Source: Salinispora oceanensis (GTDB lineage Bacteria; Actinomycetota; Actinomycetes; Mycobacteriales; Micromonosporaceae). Taken from it: a stretch of 64,000 nucleotides of DNA. The stretch spans positions 936,221 through 1,000,220 of the forward strand of contig NZ_KB911579.1 in the NCBI RefSeq assembly GCF_000383575.1, in the 5' to 3' direction. This document shows positions 17,626 to 26,072 of this stretch, piece after piece (the first letter of the stretch is position 1; each line of letters opens with the position of its first letter). The notes under the pieces are model-generated. The model saw only the letters and a list, made by a program, of their open reading frames with translations, ran no database searches and had not been told where the DNA came from. The translations under genes were made by a program, and so were the position numbers.

Positions 17626-17845
17626 CGCGGGTCCGCCTCCCGCTCCGGGCCGGAGCAGCAGGGGACTCCTCCTCCGGAGAGCACCTGCAATGAAACGCTG
17701 CAAACAAGCTACCAAACGCAATGATCCGACGGCCAAAGCAACTTCCTACGGTGGATTCTGCTGACCTGCCCCACATACCGTGGAGCAACGGCGCCAGCCC
17801 GCGGGCCACGGTGGCCGGGGCGCGCCCAACCCTGGGAGCAGGACA

Positions 17846-18661
17846 ATGCCGATGGACGCCACCCGCCAGCGCTTCCTCATGTGCCGGCCGACACACTTCG
17901 CCGTCGACTATGCGATCAATCCGTGGATGGATCCGGCCGCACCAGTCGACGTCGACCTGGCGATCCGGCAGTGGGAACAACTACGCCAGACCTACCGGGA
18001 CCTCGGCCACACCGTCGAGGAGATCACCCCGCTACCGGGCCTGCCCGACATGGTCTTCGCCGCGAACGGCGGCACGGTCCTCGGCGACCGGGCCATGGCG
18101 GTGCAGTTCCGGGACCCACAGCGTGCCGACGAGGCGCCCGCCTACCGGGCCTGGTTCGAAGCCGCCGGCCTTGAGGTACACGATCCGAAGCACGTCAACG
18201 AGGGGGAGGGCGACATCCTGCTCGCCGGTGGCTACCTCCTCGCCGGCACCGGGTTCCGGACCGCGCACGCCGCCCACGCGCAGCTGCAGGAGGTGTTTGG
18301 CTACCCGGTCCTCACCATGCAGCTGGTGGACCCCCGCTTCTACCACCTGGACACCGCGTTGACCGTGCTGGACGAGCACACCATCGCGTACCTCCCCGAG
18401 GCCTTCTCCCCCGGCAGCCGAGCGGTGCTGCGCCGGCTCTTCCCGGACGCCGTAACCGCCAGCATGGCCGACGCCGCGGTCCTGGGCCTCAACGCGGTCA
18501 GCGACGGCCAGCACGTCGTCCTGCCGGCGCAGGCCACCGGCTTGGCGGCGAAGCTGCGGGAGCGGGGCTACCAAACGATCGGGATCGACCTGTCCGAGCT
18601 GCGTAAGGCCGGCGGTGGCCCGAAGTGCTGCACGTTGCGACTCCGACAGGGAGACGAGTAG
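17846..18661 (+). CDS. ddaH: Dimethylargininase (DDAH)
   Basis: A 271-residue guanidino-modifying enzyme that hydrolyses Nw-methylated arginines to citrulline and methylamines. FLMCRPTHFAVDYAINPWM near residue 10, LPDMVFAANGG near 68, the FYHLDTAL catalytic histidine near 166 and the GPKCCTL catalytic cysteine near 262 follow the family. The start is ATG 17846, seven bases after GGGAG. The next gene, rocD, begins at the base after its stop, so the two form an operon turning (methyl)arginine-derived products and ornithine into usable nitrogen. Arginine deiminase is less likely because of the short length and motifs. Confidence 0.87.
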   Translation: MPMDATRQRFLMCRPTHFAVDYAINPWMDPAAPVDVDLAIRQWEQLRQTYRDLGHTVEEITPLPGLPDMVFAANGGTVLGDRAMAVQFRDPQRADEAPAYRAWFEAAGLEVHDPKHVNEGEGDILLAGGYLLAGTGFRTAHAAHAQLQEVFGYPVLTMQLVDPRFYHLDTALTVLDEHTIAYLPEAFSPGSRAVLRRLFPDAVTASMADAAVLGLNAVSDGQHVVLPAQATGLAAKLRERGYQTIGIDLSELRKAGGGPKCCTLRLRQGDE

Positions 18662-19876
18662 ATGATCAAAGAAGAGGTACGGACGCCCGCGGCCGTCCGC
18701 GACGCGCAACGATGGACAGCGCACAACTACCATCCGCTGCCGGTGGTCATCTCCTCGGCCGAGGGCGCCTGGGTGACCGACGTGGACGGCCGCCGCTACC
18801 TGGACTGCCTGGCCGGCTACTCGGCGCTCAACTTCGGACACCGTCACCCGAAGCTGGTCGAGGCCGCCCACGCCCAGCTGGACCGGCTCACCCTGACCAG
18901 CCGCGCCTTCATCCACGACCAGTTCGCCGACTTCTGCCGGGAGCTGTCCCAGCTCTGCAACAAGGAGCTGGTGCTGCCGATGAACACCGGGGCCGAGGCC
19001 GTCGAGACCGGCATCAAGGTGGCCCGCAAGTGGGGCTACCAGGTCAAGGGAGTCGCGGCGGAGCAGGCGAACATCGTGGTGGCCGAGGGCAACTTCCACG
19101 GCCGCACCACCACCATCGTCAGCTTCTCCACCGACGAGGACGCACGCGCCGACTTCGGGCCGTACACCCCGGGCTTCCGCCTCGTCGCCTACGGCGATCT
19201 GACCGCGCTGACCGCCGCCATTGACGAGAACACCGTCGCGGTGCTGCTCGAACCGATCCAGGGCGAGCAGGGGGTTATCGTGCCGCCGGCCGGCTACCTG
19301 CCCGCCGTACGGCGGGTCTGCACCGACCGGAACGTGCTCCTCCTCGCCGACGAGATCCAGTCCGGCCTCGGCCGTACCGGCACCACGTTCGCCTGCGAAC
19401 ACGAAGCTGTCGTGCCGGACATGTACCTGCTCGGTAAGGCTCTCGGCGGCGGAATCGTGCCGGTCTCGGCCGTCGCGGCGGATGCCGACGTTCTCGGCGT
19501 GCTCCAACCAGGCCAGCACGGCTCCACCTTCGGCGGGAACCCCCTCGCCGCCGCGGTCGCCACCGAGGTTGTCCGACTCCTGGCCACCGGCGAGTTCCAG
19601 CGCCGCTCCGCCGAACTCGGCGCCCGCTTGCACACCGGGCTCCAGGCGCTGGTCGGCAAGGGCCTGCTCGCGGTCCGAGGCCGCGGGCTCTGGGCCGGCC
19701 TGGACATCGACCCGGCCCTGATGAGCGGGCGGGAGGCGAGCGAACGGCTGATGAGCCGCGGTGTCCTCGCCAAGGACACCCACGGCTCCACCCTCCGCCT
19801 GGCCCCGCCCCTGGTCATCACCGAGGAAGAGACCGACTACGCGGTGGCGCAGCTCGCGGCGATCCTCACCGAGTAG
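18662..19876 (+). CDS. rocD: Ornithine--oxo-acid transaminase
   Basis: A 404-residue PLP class-III aminotransferase converting ornithine and 2-oxoglutarate to glutamate semialdehyde and glutamate. NTGAEAVETGIKVAR and NFHGRTTT are family motifs; ADEIQSGLGRTG holds the PLP-binding aspartate, and LLGKALGGG contains the Schiff-base lysine near residue 260. Full length for the family. It starts immediately after the ddaH stop codon, so translation is coupled. An acetylornithine aminotransferase is less likely given the ddaH context and the ADEIQSGLGRTG motif. Confidence 0.92.
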   Translation: MIKEEVRTPAAVRDAQRWTAHNYHPLPVVISSAEGAWVTDVDGRRYLDCLAGYSALNFGHRHPKLVEAAHAQLDRLTLTSRAFIHDQFADFCRELSQLCNKELVLPMNTGAEAVETGIKVARKWGYQVKGVAAEQANIVVAEGNFHGRTTTIVSFSTDEDARADFGPYTPGFRLVAYGDLTALTAAIDENTVAVLLEPIQGEQGVIVPPAGYLPAVRRVCTDRNVLLLADEIQSGLGRTGTTFACEHEAVVPDMYLLGKALGGGIVPVSAVAADADVLGVLQPGQHGSTFGGNPLAAAVATEVVRLLATGEFQRRSAELGARLHTGLQALVGKGLLAVRGRGLWAGLDIDPALMSGREASERLMSRGVLAKDTHGSTLRLAPPLVITEEETDYAVAQLAAILTE

Positions 19877-19890
19877 CCCCTCGTGCCATC

Positions 19891-19923
19891 GCAGGGGAGC
19901 CGGGTCACGGCCCGGCACCCTGC
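19891..19923. terminator. Hairpin between convergent rocD and FHA genes
   Basis: Nested stems GCAGGG/CCCTGC and GCCGGG/CCCGGC span 19891-19923, fifteen bases after the rocD stop and ten before the FHA gene end. Confidence 0.5.
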
Positions 19924-19933
19924 GGTGGCCGGG

Positions 19934-21085
19934 TCAACGCGGCAGGCGCATTGCCATCGTCGGCGCCTCGGCCATCACCGAGGCCGGGGTGTACGGCGCG
20001 CCGGCCGGCAGTTCGTCCGGGCGCCCAACCTGCACGCCCGGGTACAGCTCCACCATCTCCCCCTCGGCCAGCACCCGAGACTGCTGCGGCGCCAGCGGGA
20101 CACGCTCCGCCTCCACCATCGACCCGTTCGGCCGGATCCCCGAACCGTTGGTGCTCATGTCGGTAACGATGATCTCGCCAACGCGTAACTCCAGTCGCAG
20201 GTGGCTGCGGCTGATCCACCGGCGGGCCTCGTCGTTGAGCCACTGGCCGAGGACGATCCCGCCGTCCGCCTCCGGAGCACGCCCGACCAGCACCGGCTCG
20301 GAGTCGGTGAGCACGAACCGGCGCCGGATCAAACCACCGACCCGGACCGCCAACACCGCCGACCGAGGACGCGGACCCGCGTCGCTGAGCCGAGCGCCGT
20401 GCCGGGGGCAGGTCGGCACTCCGCCGCGCAGGCTGGGCGGCGGCTGCGTCACCGGGCTGCGATCGCTGACCGCGGCCAGATCGGCGAAGGCCCCGCCCCC
20501 ACCGCCCTGACCGAAGAGCGCGCACGGGGACTCGGGGCACCGCCAGTGCCGCGTCAACAGCTTGTTGCCGGCTACGGAGCGGTCCCCGGCGGAGGGGGCG
20601 CCCCCGCCACCGACGTGCGCGACGAAGGTCGGCCCGCTCTGGGCGGGTACCGGGGCGACCACCCGGCCGGGCTGGTCGGCCACCCAGGGGTAGCGTCCCC
20701 GCAACCCGTCAAACCGGGCCCGGCTCAGCACCGGAAGCCCGAGCAGGTCGGCGACCTCCAGCATCCGACCACCGGGATTGTCGAGCACCTCCACCAGGCC
20801 GTCGTCGGCCCAGCGCCGCACCACCATCCGCTCGTTCGACGTCAGGTCGGCGTCGGAGAGTACGCCCCGGTGCACCACCGCGTAGACCGGGACGCTGTCC
20901 TCCTCCAGGTGCCGCGCCAGGGCGTCAATCACCATGCCGAGGCGGAGCAGACTGGCCGGCCGGCCGCCGTCAATATCCTGGTAGCGGATCACCTCGGCCA
21001 GGTCGAGCACCGCGCGGGTCAGCCAGGGGTCGGTGGATACCCGGCCCTCAATGGCGTCCAGCACCTTACTGATCTCGAATCTCAT
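19934..21085 (-). CDS. FHA-domain protein with internal Cys/His pairs
   Basis: A 383-residue protein from ATG 21085 (MRFEISKVLDA). The N-terminal half is a helical region of unknown type. Residues about 181-230 contain CPESPC and CPRHG, two Cys/His pairs like a zinc ribbon interrupted by a Gly-rich insert. The C-terminal FHA domain (about 265-335) has LVGRAPEA, ISRSHLRLE and STNGSGI, which form the phosphothreonine pocket. FHA proteins read Ser/Thr kinase signals; no kinase gene is in the window. The role of the N-terminal part is unknown. Confidence 0.78.
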   Translation of the reverse strand: MRFEISKVLDAIEGRVSTDPWLTRAVLDLAEVIRYQDIDGGRPASLLRLGMVIDALARHLEEDSVPVYAVVHRGVLSDADLTSNERMVVRRWADDGLVEVLDNPGGRMLEVADLLGLPVLSRARFDGLRGRYPWVADQPGRVVAPVPAQSGPTFVAHVGGGGAPSAGDRSVAGNKLLTRHWRCPESPCALFGQGGGGGAFADLAAVSDRSPVTQPPPSLRGGVPTCPRHGARLSDAGPRPRSAVLAVRVGGLIRRRFVLTDSEPVLVGRAPEADGGIVLGQWLNDEARRWISRSHLRLELRVGEIIVTDMSTNGSGIRPNGSMVEAERVPLAPQQSRVLAEGEMVELYPGVQVGRPDELPAGAPYTPASVMAEAPTMAMRLPR

Positions 21086-21215
21086 CGGATCTCCCCCACG
21101 AAGGTCGCCCTCCGCCCGGTGCGCACGTCTGCCATGAGCAGACCCTACCGGCACCACCGACCCGGAGCTGACCAGCGGTGTCGGCACCACCTCACCACCC
21201 CGACTCGCTGCTCAC

Positions 21216-22304
21216 CTAACGTAAAGGTTGGCCAACCGCGTGCAGGTGCGCGAGCGCCTGCCGGTACGACTCCACCAGCCCCACCTCGACGTACGGGACA
21301 CCCCGCTGCGCGCAGTAGGCCCGGACGATCGGTTGGGCCCGGCGCAGGTTCCCCCGCGGCATGCTCGGGAACAGGTGGTGCTCGATCTGCTGGTTCAATC
21401 CGCCCAACGCGACATCGACAAGCCGACCTCCTCGTACGTTGCGTGCAGTGACCACCTGCTTACGCAGGAAGTCCAGCTGGTCAGCGGCGGTCGGCATCGG
21501 CATGCCCTTGTGATTCGGAGCGAACGAACACCCCATGTACAGCCCCCACAGCCCCTGGTGGACAACCGCGAAGACCAACGCCTTCCCCGGTGACATCACC
21601 AGCAGCAGGGCGCCAACGTAGCCGACGGTGTGCGCGGCGATGAGGAACGCCTCGGCACCCCGGTGCCGCATCGGTGTCTGGAACCGCCCGTCCGGCCCCC
21701 GCCCAGCGATGGCTCGCAGGCTCGACAGATGCAGGTTCAGCCCTTCCAGCAGCAGCATCGGGAAGAAGAGGAACGCCTGCCGGCGTGCCAGCCACCGAGC
21801 GAACCCTCGGGTCGCCCGGGCCTGCTCCACCGACCAGACCAACGCACCCGCCCCCACGTCCGGGTCCTCGTCGGCGTGGTTGGGGTTGGCGTGGTGCCGG
21901 TTGTGCTTCTCCACCCACCACCCGTAGCTGAGCCCGACCGCCAGGTTCCCGGCGAGCAGGCCGACCAGTTCGCTCGGTCCCCGCCGCCGAAACATCTGCC
22001 GGTGCCCGGCGTCGTGGCCGAGGAAGGCCACCTGGGTGCTGGCGACCGCCATCAGGACCGCGACCGCCGCCTGCCCCCAGGAGTCGCCGACGAGGATGAC
22101 CAGAGCCCAGACCGCGCCGAAGAACGCGCCGGTTGACGCGATCCGAGCCGCATACCAACCGGGACGGCGTTCCAGAAGTCCCGCCGCCCGAATCCGCCGG
22201 GACAACTCGGCGTAGTCACTACCCCGTACCGGCGGATCCGCCACCAGCTGCCGCATCATCGCCCACCCCTCCTCGGCTCCGGTCGCGCCGGTCAGCTCGA
22301 CCAC
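21216..22304 (-). CDS. Membrane fatty acid desaturase
   Basis: A 362-residue di-iron membrane desaturase of the acyl-lipid/acyl-CoA type (DesA3-like). Three histidine boxes are present: HDAGH near residue 97, HNRHH near 133 and QIEHH near 308, with hydrophobic pairs between them. The glutamine-substituted third box is typical of front-end and linoleoyl-CoA-type desaturases. The enzyme needs an electron donor not encoded here. It lies at the downstream end of a same-strand lipid block and probably adjusts membrane fluidity. Confidence 0.88.
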   Translation of the reverse strand: MVELTGATGAEEGWAMMRQLVADPPVRGSDYAELSRRIRAAGLLERRPGWYAARIASTGAFFGAVWALVILVGDSWGQAAVAVLMAVASTQVAFLGHDAGHRQMFRRRGPSELVGLLAGNLAVGLSYGWWVEKHNRHHANPNHADEDPDVGAGALVWSVEQARATRGFARWLARRQAFLFFPMLLLEGLNLHLSSLRAIAGRGPDGRFQTPMRHRGAEAFLIAAHTVGYVGALLLVMSPGKALVFAVVHQGLWGLYMGCSFAPNHKGMPMPTAADQLDFLRKQVVTARNVRGGRLVDVALGGLNQQIEHHLFPSMPRGNLRRAQPIVRAYCAQRGVPYVEVGLVESYRQALAHLHAVGQPLR

Positions 22305-22388
22305 CGGAACCGAGTCTGCCGAGGTCAGTTGCGCCGAGTAAGCCGGCGGGCCCCCAGGTTGGCGGTGGGGTAGGCCCTACCGGGCGGG

Positions 22389-22706
22389 TTACGGACGGGT
22401 CTGCTCGTGGATCCAGGCGGCGTAGTCGGGGTTGCTCTCCACCCGGTTCACCAGGATCTCCGGTACGTCGTACGGGTGGTTGGCCCGGATCTGCTCGACC
22501 AGCGCGCCGACCCGGTCCGGGGCGGTCTTGAACTGCACGGACCATTCGGAGTTGGTCTCGACGCGCTGTTGCCACCAGTACGTGCTGTCCACCTGGCCGC
22601 CCAGCTGCGCGCAGGCCGCCAGGCGCGCGGCCACCGCCGCGTCCGCGAGCCCCCCGGCGGCCGAGCGCTCGTCCACCACCGTCGTCACCACACAGATCTC
22701 CTCCAC
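22389..22706 (-). CDS. cutA: Divalent-cation tolerance protein CutA1
   Basis: A 105-residue trimeric PII-like protein. VCVVTTV-like N-terminus (EEICVVTTVVDE), the WWQQRVETNSEWSVQFKT core and NHPYDVPEI are diagnostic. CutA was linked to copper tolerance in E. coli, but its general function is unclear. It starts 9 bp after the acyltransferase stop, so it is probably cotranscribed with the lipid genes. Confidence 0.93.
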   Translation of the reverse strand: MEEICVVTTVVDERSAAGGLADAAVAARLAACAQLGGQVDSTYWWQQRVETNSEWSVQFKTAPDRVGALVEQIRANHPYDVPEILVNRVESNPDYAAWIHEQTRP

Positions 22707-22715
22707 AGAGTCACC

Positions 22716-23732
22716 CTACGGGGACCCGTTCTGATGCTTGGCGATCCATGCGTCCATCCGCCCCCACCAGTCGAAGAGCCAGTCGATCCGCGCCTGCGCA
22801 CCGACCGGCACCTCCTCCGGGGGCACCGACCAGAACCGCATCACAATTCGTTTGTCCATGGGAAGTTCCCGCCACACGTCGGCAATGGTGACCATCCGGT
22901 CCAAGCCGGTGTGGGCGACGAAGATGACGCCCGATTCGGGGGCGGCGTCCAACGCGGCCAGCAGCCCGCCCGGCTGCGGGGCAAGCACGTGGCGCATCCG
23001 CTCAGCCCGCGACGCCATCAACTCGTGGCCCAGTTCCCGCAGCCGGATGATCGCCCGCAGGCGACGCTTCGGCGTGAAGTTACCGCCCTCGGGAAAGAGC
23101 ACGAAGGCGCTGTCATCATCCAGGCCCGCGGCGAGCTGACCGATCTGTTCGGGCAACGCCGCGCGGCCGTCCGGTCCGGGCGCGAGAAATCGATTCGGTA
23201 GCCGGTTGAGCAACACGTCAATCGCCGGATCCCACTGCAGGGTGTGCTTGAGCACGATCCGCGGCTCCCGACGGAACCAGTTGACCAGGGCATGGATCAG
23301 GATGAACGAGTCGCCCGGGCCGGCGTGCCGACACAACACCAGCTCCGGCCGTCCGGCCAGAGCCGTGTCCGGATCGGCGCCGGCCACCTCAATGGAGAGT
23401 CGCAGGGTCCACCGGGCCTGCCAGAACAGCACCCGCAGAAACCAGCCGGCGAGCCGGTAGTGCGCCTGCTCGAACGCCGGGGACCGGACCCGCCAGCCGA
23501 AACCGGAGGCGGCCCAGAGCACGAAGAGCGCGATCAGCGCTGCCGCGTCCCACACCAGATAGACCAGACCGATCCAGAGCAGTCGCAGCGGACGCAGCCG
23601 ACCCGGCACGAACGGCGAGGCGGCCAGGGCGAGCAGGGCCCACACCGGCACTGTCGTCACCACGGTGGCCGCCAGCACAACCACACCCGGAGCCAGGAGC
23701 AGCCGGCGCAGCCACCGGGGTGGTAGGCGCAT
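22716..23732 (-). CDS. Membrane glycerophospholipid acyltransferase (PlsC-like)
   Basis: A 338-residue protein from ATG 23732. Two or three N-terminal transmembrane helices (about residues 10-50 and 65-90) precede a PlsC-like acyltransferase domain. RHAGPGDSF gives the H-x4-D catalytic motif and FPEGGNFTPKRR the substrate-binding FPEG motif. Such enzymes acylate lysophospholipids or polyprenyl/sugar lipids. Its ATG overlaps the TGA of the patatin gene by one base, tight coupling of a lipid deacylase with an acyltransferase. Confidence 0.85.
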   Translation of the reverse strand: MRLPPRWLRRLLLAPGVVVLAATVVTTVPVWALLALAASPFVPGRLRPLRLLWIGLVYLVWDAAALIALFVLWAASGFGWRVRSPAFEQAHYRLAGWFLRVLFWQARWTLRLSIEVAGADPDTALAGRPELVLCRHAGPGDSFILIHALVNWFRREPRIVLKHTLQWDPAIDVLLNRLPNRFLAPGPDGRAALPEQIGQLAAGLDDDSAFVLFPEGGNFTPKRRLRAIIRLRELGHELMASRAERMRHVLAPQPGGLLAALDAAPESGVIFVAHTGLDRMVTIADVWRELPMDKRIVMRFWSVPPEEVPVGAQARIDWLFDWWGRMDAWIAKHQNGSP

Positions 23733-24562
23733 CAGCGGTCCAGCTGGGCCAGGTAGCGCCGCGAGGCCGTGTAGGCCCGGCTGATCCGCCGCCCGACCGC
23801 CGCCAGGTCTCGGTACGCCCACGGCGAGTCCTCCCGGGGCTGGATCCCTCCGGTCGGCAGCACGTGCACCTGGACCCCGTCGGGCACGGCGGCCAACTCG
23901 CGGGCGAACCGATGTCGGCGGGCGATCTCGAACGCGACTTGGGCAATCTCCCAGGGGCGCCGCGGTGGGCTGAGCTCGCGTTCGATCCGCCCCACCTGAA
24001 GCACGAAGATCTGGGTGGCGCCGGCGGCTACCGCCTCGCCGATCGGGATCGAGTTGACCACACCCCCGTCGATGTAGTGCTCGCCATCGATCTGGGCTGG
24101 GGGGAGAAGACCCGGCACGGAGGCGCTGGCGAGGACGGCCGGCACCACCGGCCCGGTGTCGAACCAGTGCTCGGCGGCCCGTTCGATATTCGCCGCGCAG
24201 CAGCGGAAGGGCACCCGCAGGTCCGCGAAGGTGGTGTCGGCGCCGAGTTCCCGCTCCAACAGTTTGCGCAGGGGCCGCGGTGAGTGCAGATGGGTGCGCG
24301 CGGCGAACCGGCGTAGCTGCCGGGCCACCGAGTCGCCGTACACCTCGCTCGCCTCGGGGGAGGCCCAGAGCCGGACCAGTCGGTCGGTGACCGTAGTGGA
24401 CGGGTCGGCGGCCACCAGCACCCCGTTGACCGCACCAATCGATGTGCCGAACACCAGGTCGGGCTGGATGTCGGCGCGGAACAGAGCGCGCAGCATGCCG
24501 ACCTCGACCGCACCGAGGATGCCGCCCCCACCGAGCACGAACGCCACCGGACCCCGAGCCAT
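23732..24562 (-). CDS. Patatin-like phospholipase
   Basis: A 276-residue patatin-fold acyl hydrolase. The oxyanion loop GGGGILGAVEVG lies near residue 10, nucleophile GTSIG near 38, and DGGVVNSIPIG supplies the catalytic aspartate near 154. ATG 24562 is chosen over 24571 and 24610 because AGGA is eight bases upstream. It would release acyl chains from phospholipids; the following overlapping acyltransferase could put new ones back. No signal peptide is seen, so it acts inside the cell. Confidence 0.88.
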   Translation of the reverse strand: MARGPVAFVLGGGGILGAVEVGMLRALFRADIQPDLVFGTSIGAVNGVLVAADPSTTVTDRLVRLWASPEASEVYGDSVARQLRRFAARTHLHSPRPLRKLLERELGADTTFADLRVPFRCCAANIERAAEHWFDTGPVVPAVLASASVPGLLPPAQIDGEHYIDGGVVNSIPIGEAVAAGATQIFVLQVGRIERELSPPRRPWEIAQVAFEIARRHRFARELAAVPDGVQVHVLPTGGIQPREDSPWAYRDLAAVGRRISRAYTASRRYLAQLDR

Positions 24563-24646
24563 AGCTGCCATCCTGGCATGGCTGTGCTCGCCCGCCCGCC
24601 GGCCCGTCACCCACCTCCCCCGCGCGGACTGATCCGGCCGCCGCCC

Positions 24647-25753
24647 TCAGCGGAAGGTGCTGGGGGCGGGCTCCCGCGCGGGTACCACCGCCGAGACGAA
24701 CCGCCGCAGCACCGCCTCGTAGCCGTCAACCAGCCTTGTGGTGGAGAAGTTCTCCGCCACGTGCGCGACGCAGAGCGCCGGGTCCAGCTCACCCACCTTT
24801 CGCAGCGCCGCCGGCAACTCGTTCCCGGTCGCGCAGATCAGACCGGTACGACCCGGCACGATCAACTCCGGCACGGCACCTCGACGTAGCGCCACCACCG
24901 GGGTCCCGGTGGCCATCGCCTCCAGCATGACGATCCCGAACGGCTCCTCCCACTGGATCGGCAGTACCAGACAGCGGGCGTCGAGGAGCAGGCGGAACGA
25001 GTCCCGCCGGTCGACATCGAGGATGACGGTGACATCGTCGTCCAGCATCGGCCGGACCACCTCGTCGAAGTAGCGACGTTCGGCTGGCTCGTTGCACTTG
25101 CCGGCGAGGATCAGTGGCAGGCCGGCCGCCCGGCACGCCCGGATGGCGAGATCGGGTCCCTTGTCCGGACTGAACCGGGCCAGCCAGAGCACCGGCCCCC
25201 GGCCCGGCTGCGACTTGTGCGGGATATCTTCGGTGTCCAGCGCGTTGTGTACCGTGCCGATCCAGGGAAGCCGCAGGTTGAGCCGCCGTTGGGCGTGGGA
25301 GATGGCCACCAGACCGACGCCCCGGTCGACCTCCTCAAGGACGGTGCCGTACTCCCCGACCGGGTTGCCGTGCACGGTCGCAATGGTGGGCACTGACCGG
25401 CGTCCGGCCAACAGAGGTCCGATCGTGGTGTGGTCATGGACCACGTCGAAGTGTTCCGGCGTGACGCGCTGATTCACCTGAACGAGGTGGGCCAGCTCGG
25501 GCAACGCCTCACCCATCCGGTGAAACTTCAGCTCGGCGTCGGTCGAGACGTAACGGGCGGCGGTCCCGGTTTGCTCCCCCGCGCCGAAGAGGGTCACCGG
25601 GTGCCCCCGGGCGATCAGCCCATCCACCAGGGCGGCGACGACGTGCTCCAGGCCGCCGTAGCCGGCTGGCGGCACCGACAGCCACGGCGGGACCACCATC
25701 GCGATCCGTAGTGGCCGACCGGCCACCCTGCCGTCCCCGCGGTTACGCGCCAC
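24647..25753 (-). CDS. GT4-family glycosyltransferase
   Basis: A 368-residue GT-B glycosyltransferase from GTG 25753, preceded by the strong SD GGAGGGGGGA. The N-terminal acceptor domain has AGYGGLEHVVAALVDGL and DHTTIGPLL; the C-terminal donor domain has PVLWLARFSPDKGPDLAI and EEPFGIVMLEAMATGTPVV, the E-x7-E signature. Resembles sugar transferases of glycolipid or trehalose-type synthesis; donor and acceptor are unknown. First gene of the same-strand block that continues with the patatin 84 bp further. Confidence 0.85.
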   Translation of the reverse strand: MARNRGDGRVAGRPLRIAMVVPPWLSVPPAGYGGLEHVVAALVDGLIARGHPVTLFGAGEQTGTAARYVSTDAELKFHRMGEALPELAHLVQVNQRVTPEHFDVVHDHTTIGPLLAGRRSVPTIATVHGNPVGEYGTVLEEVDRGVGLVAISHAQRRLNLRLPWIGTVHNALDTEDIPHKSQPGRGPVLWLARFSPDKGPDLAIRACRAAGLPLILAGKCNEPAERRYFDEVVRPMLDDDVTVILDVDRRDSFRLLLDARCLVLPIQWEEPFGIVMLEAMATGTPVVALRRGAVPELIVPGRTGLICATGNELPAALRKVGELDPALCVAHVAENFSTTRLVDGYEAVLRRFVSAVVPAREPAPSTFR

Positions 25754-25927
25754 GAGTCCCCCCTCCGGCCCCTGGTGGGCATGGGCACCGCCATGCCCAC
25801 CCCCAGCACGGCACGGCTGCCAGTCGGGGGCGGATTCCCGGTTGCCACCCGAGTAAACCGGACAAGCCGGACACACGCCCCCGCTACCCCGGCCGGTCCT
25901 GGTTCACCCAACGGCGCCTGGAGAGGT

Positions 25928-25965
25928 TGCCGGTGGTTCACCCGCCCGGGGGTGAACCACCGGCA
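25928..25965 (-). terminator. Perfect 16-bp hairpin
   Basis: Bases 25928-25943 pair with 25950-25965 around a six-base loop. It is the third consecutive hairpin downstream of the htrA gene. It may be a backup terminator or an RNA-stability element. Confidence 0.5.
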
Positions 25966-25973
25966 CCAAGGAC

Positions 25974-26018
25974 GCGGCGGGTGGTGGAGCCAACCCCCTT
26001 GGCTCCACCACCCGCCGC
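25974..26018 (-). terminator. Perfect 20-bp hairpin
   Basis: Bases 25974-25993 pair with 25999-26018 around CCCCC. It is exceptionally long and perfect for an intergenic stem and lies between two other hairpins. Confidence 0.55.
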
Positions 26019-26045
26019 AGGAGGGAGGAGGAAAGTCCCGATCGC

Positions 26046-26070
26046 AGTGATGCCCTGGATGGGCATCACT
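26046..26070 (-). terminator. Terminator directly after the htrA gene
   Basis: AGTGATGCCC (26046-26055) pairs with GGGCATCACT (26061-26070), two bases after the TAA of the minus-strand protease gene. Confidence 0.65.
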
Positions 26071-26072
26071 TC

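Larger units (their letters stand above)
25754..26072. other. Intergenic stretch with three successive hairpins
   Basis: The 319 bp between the HtrA gene end and the glycosyltransferase start hold no gene. On the minus strand the order is a 10-bp stem right after the htrA stop, a 20-bp stem (25974-26018), a 16-bp stem (25928-25965), then about 175 bp with the glycosyltransferase promoter and SD. Confidence 0.7.

Noticed and set aside
17626..17845. Possible Lrp-type repeats (GCAATG and AAACGC) before ddaH
   Set aside because: The repeats are only six bases long and irregularly spaced; not enough to call a site.
18032..19918. 628-codon minus-strand open frame
   Set aside because: It is antisense to the clear ddaH and rocD genes; its composition is a GC-skewed shadow with no motif.
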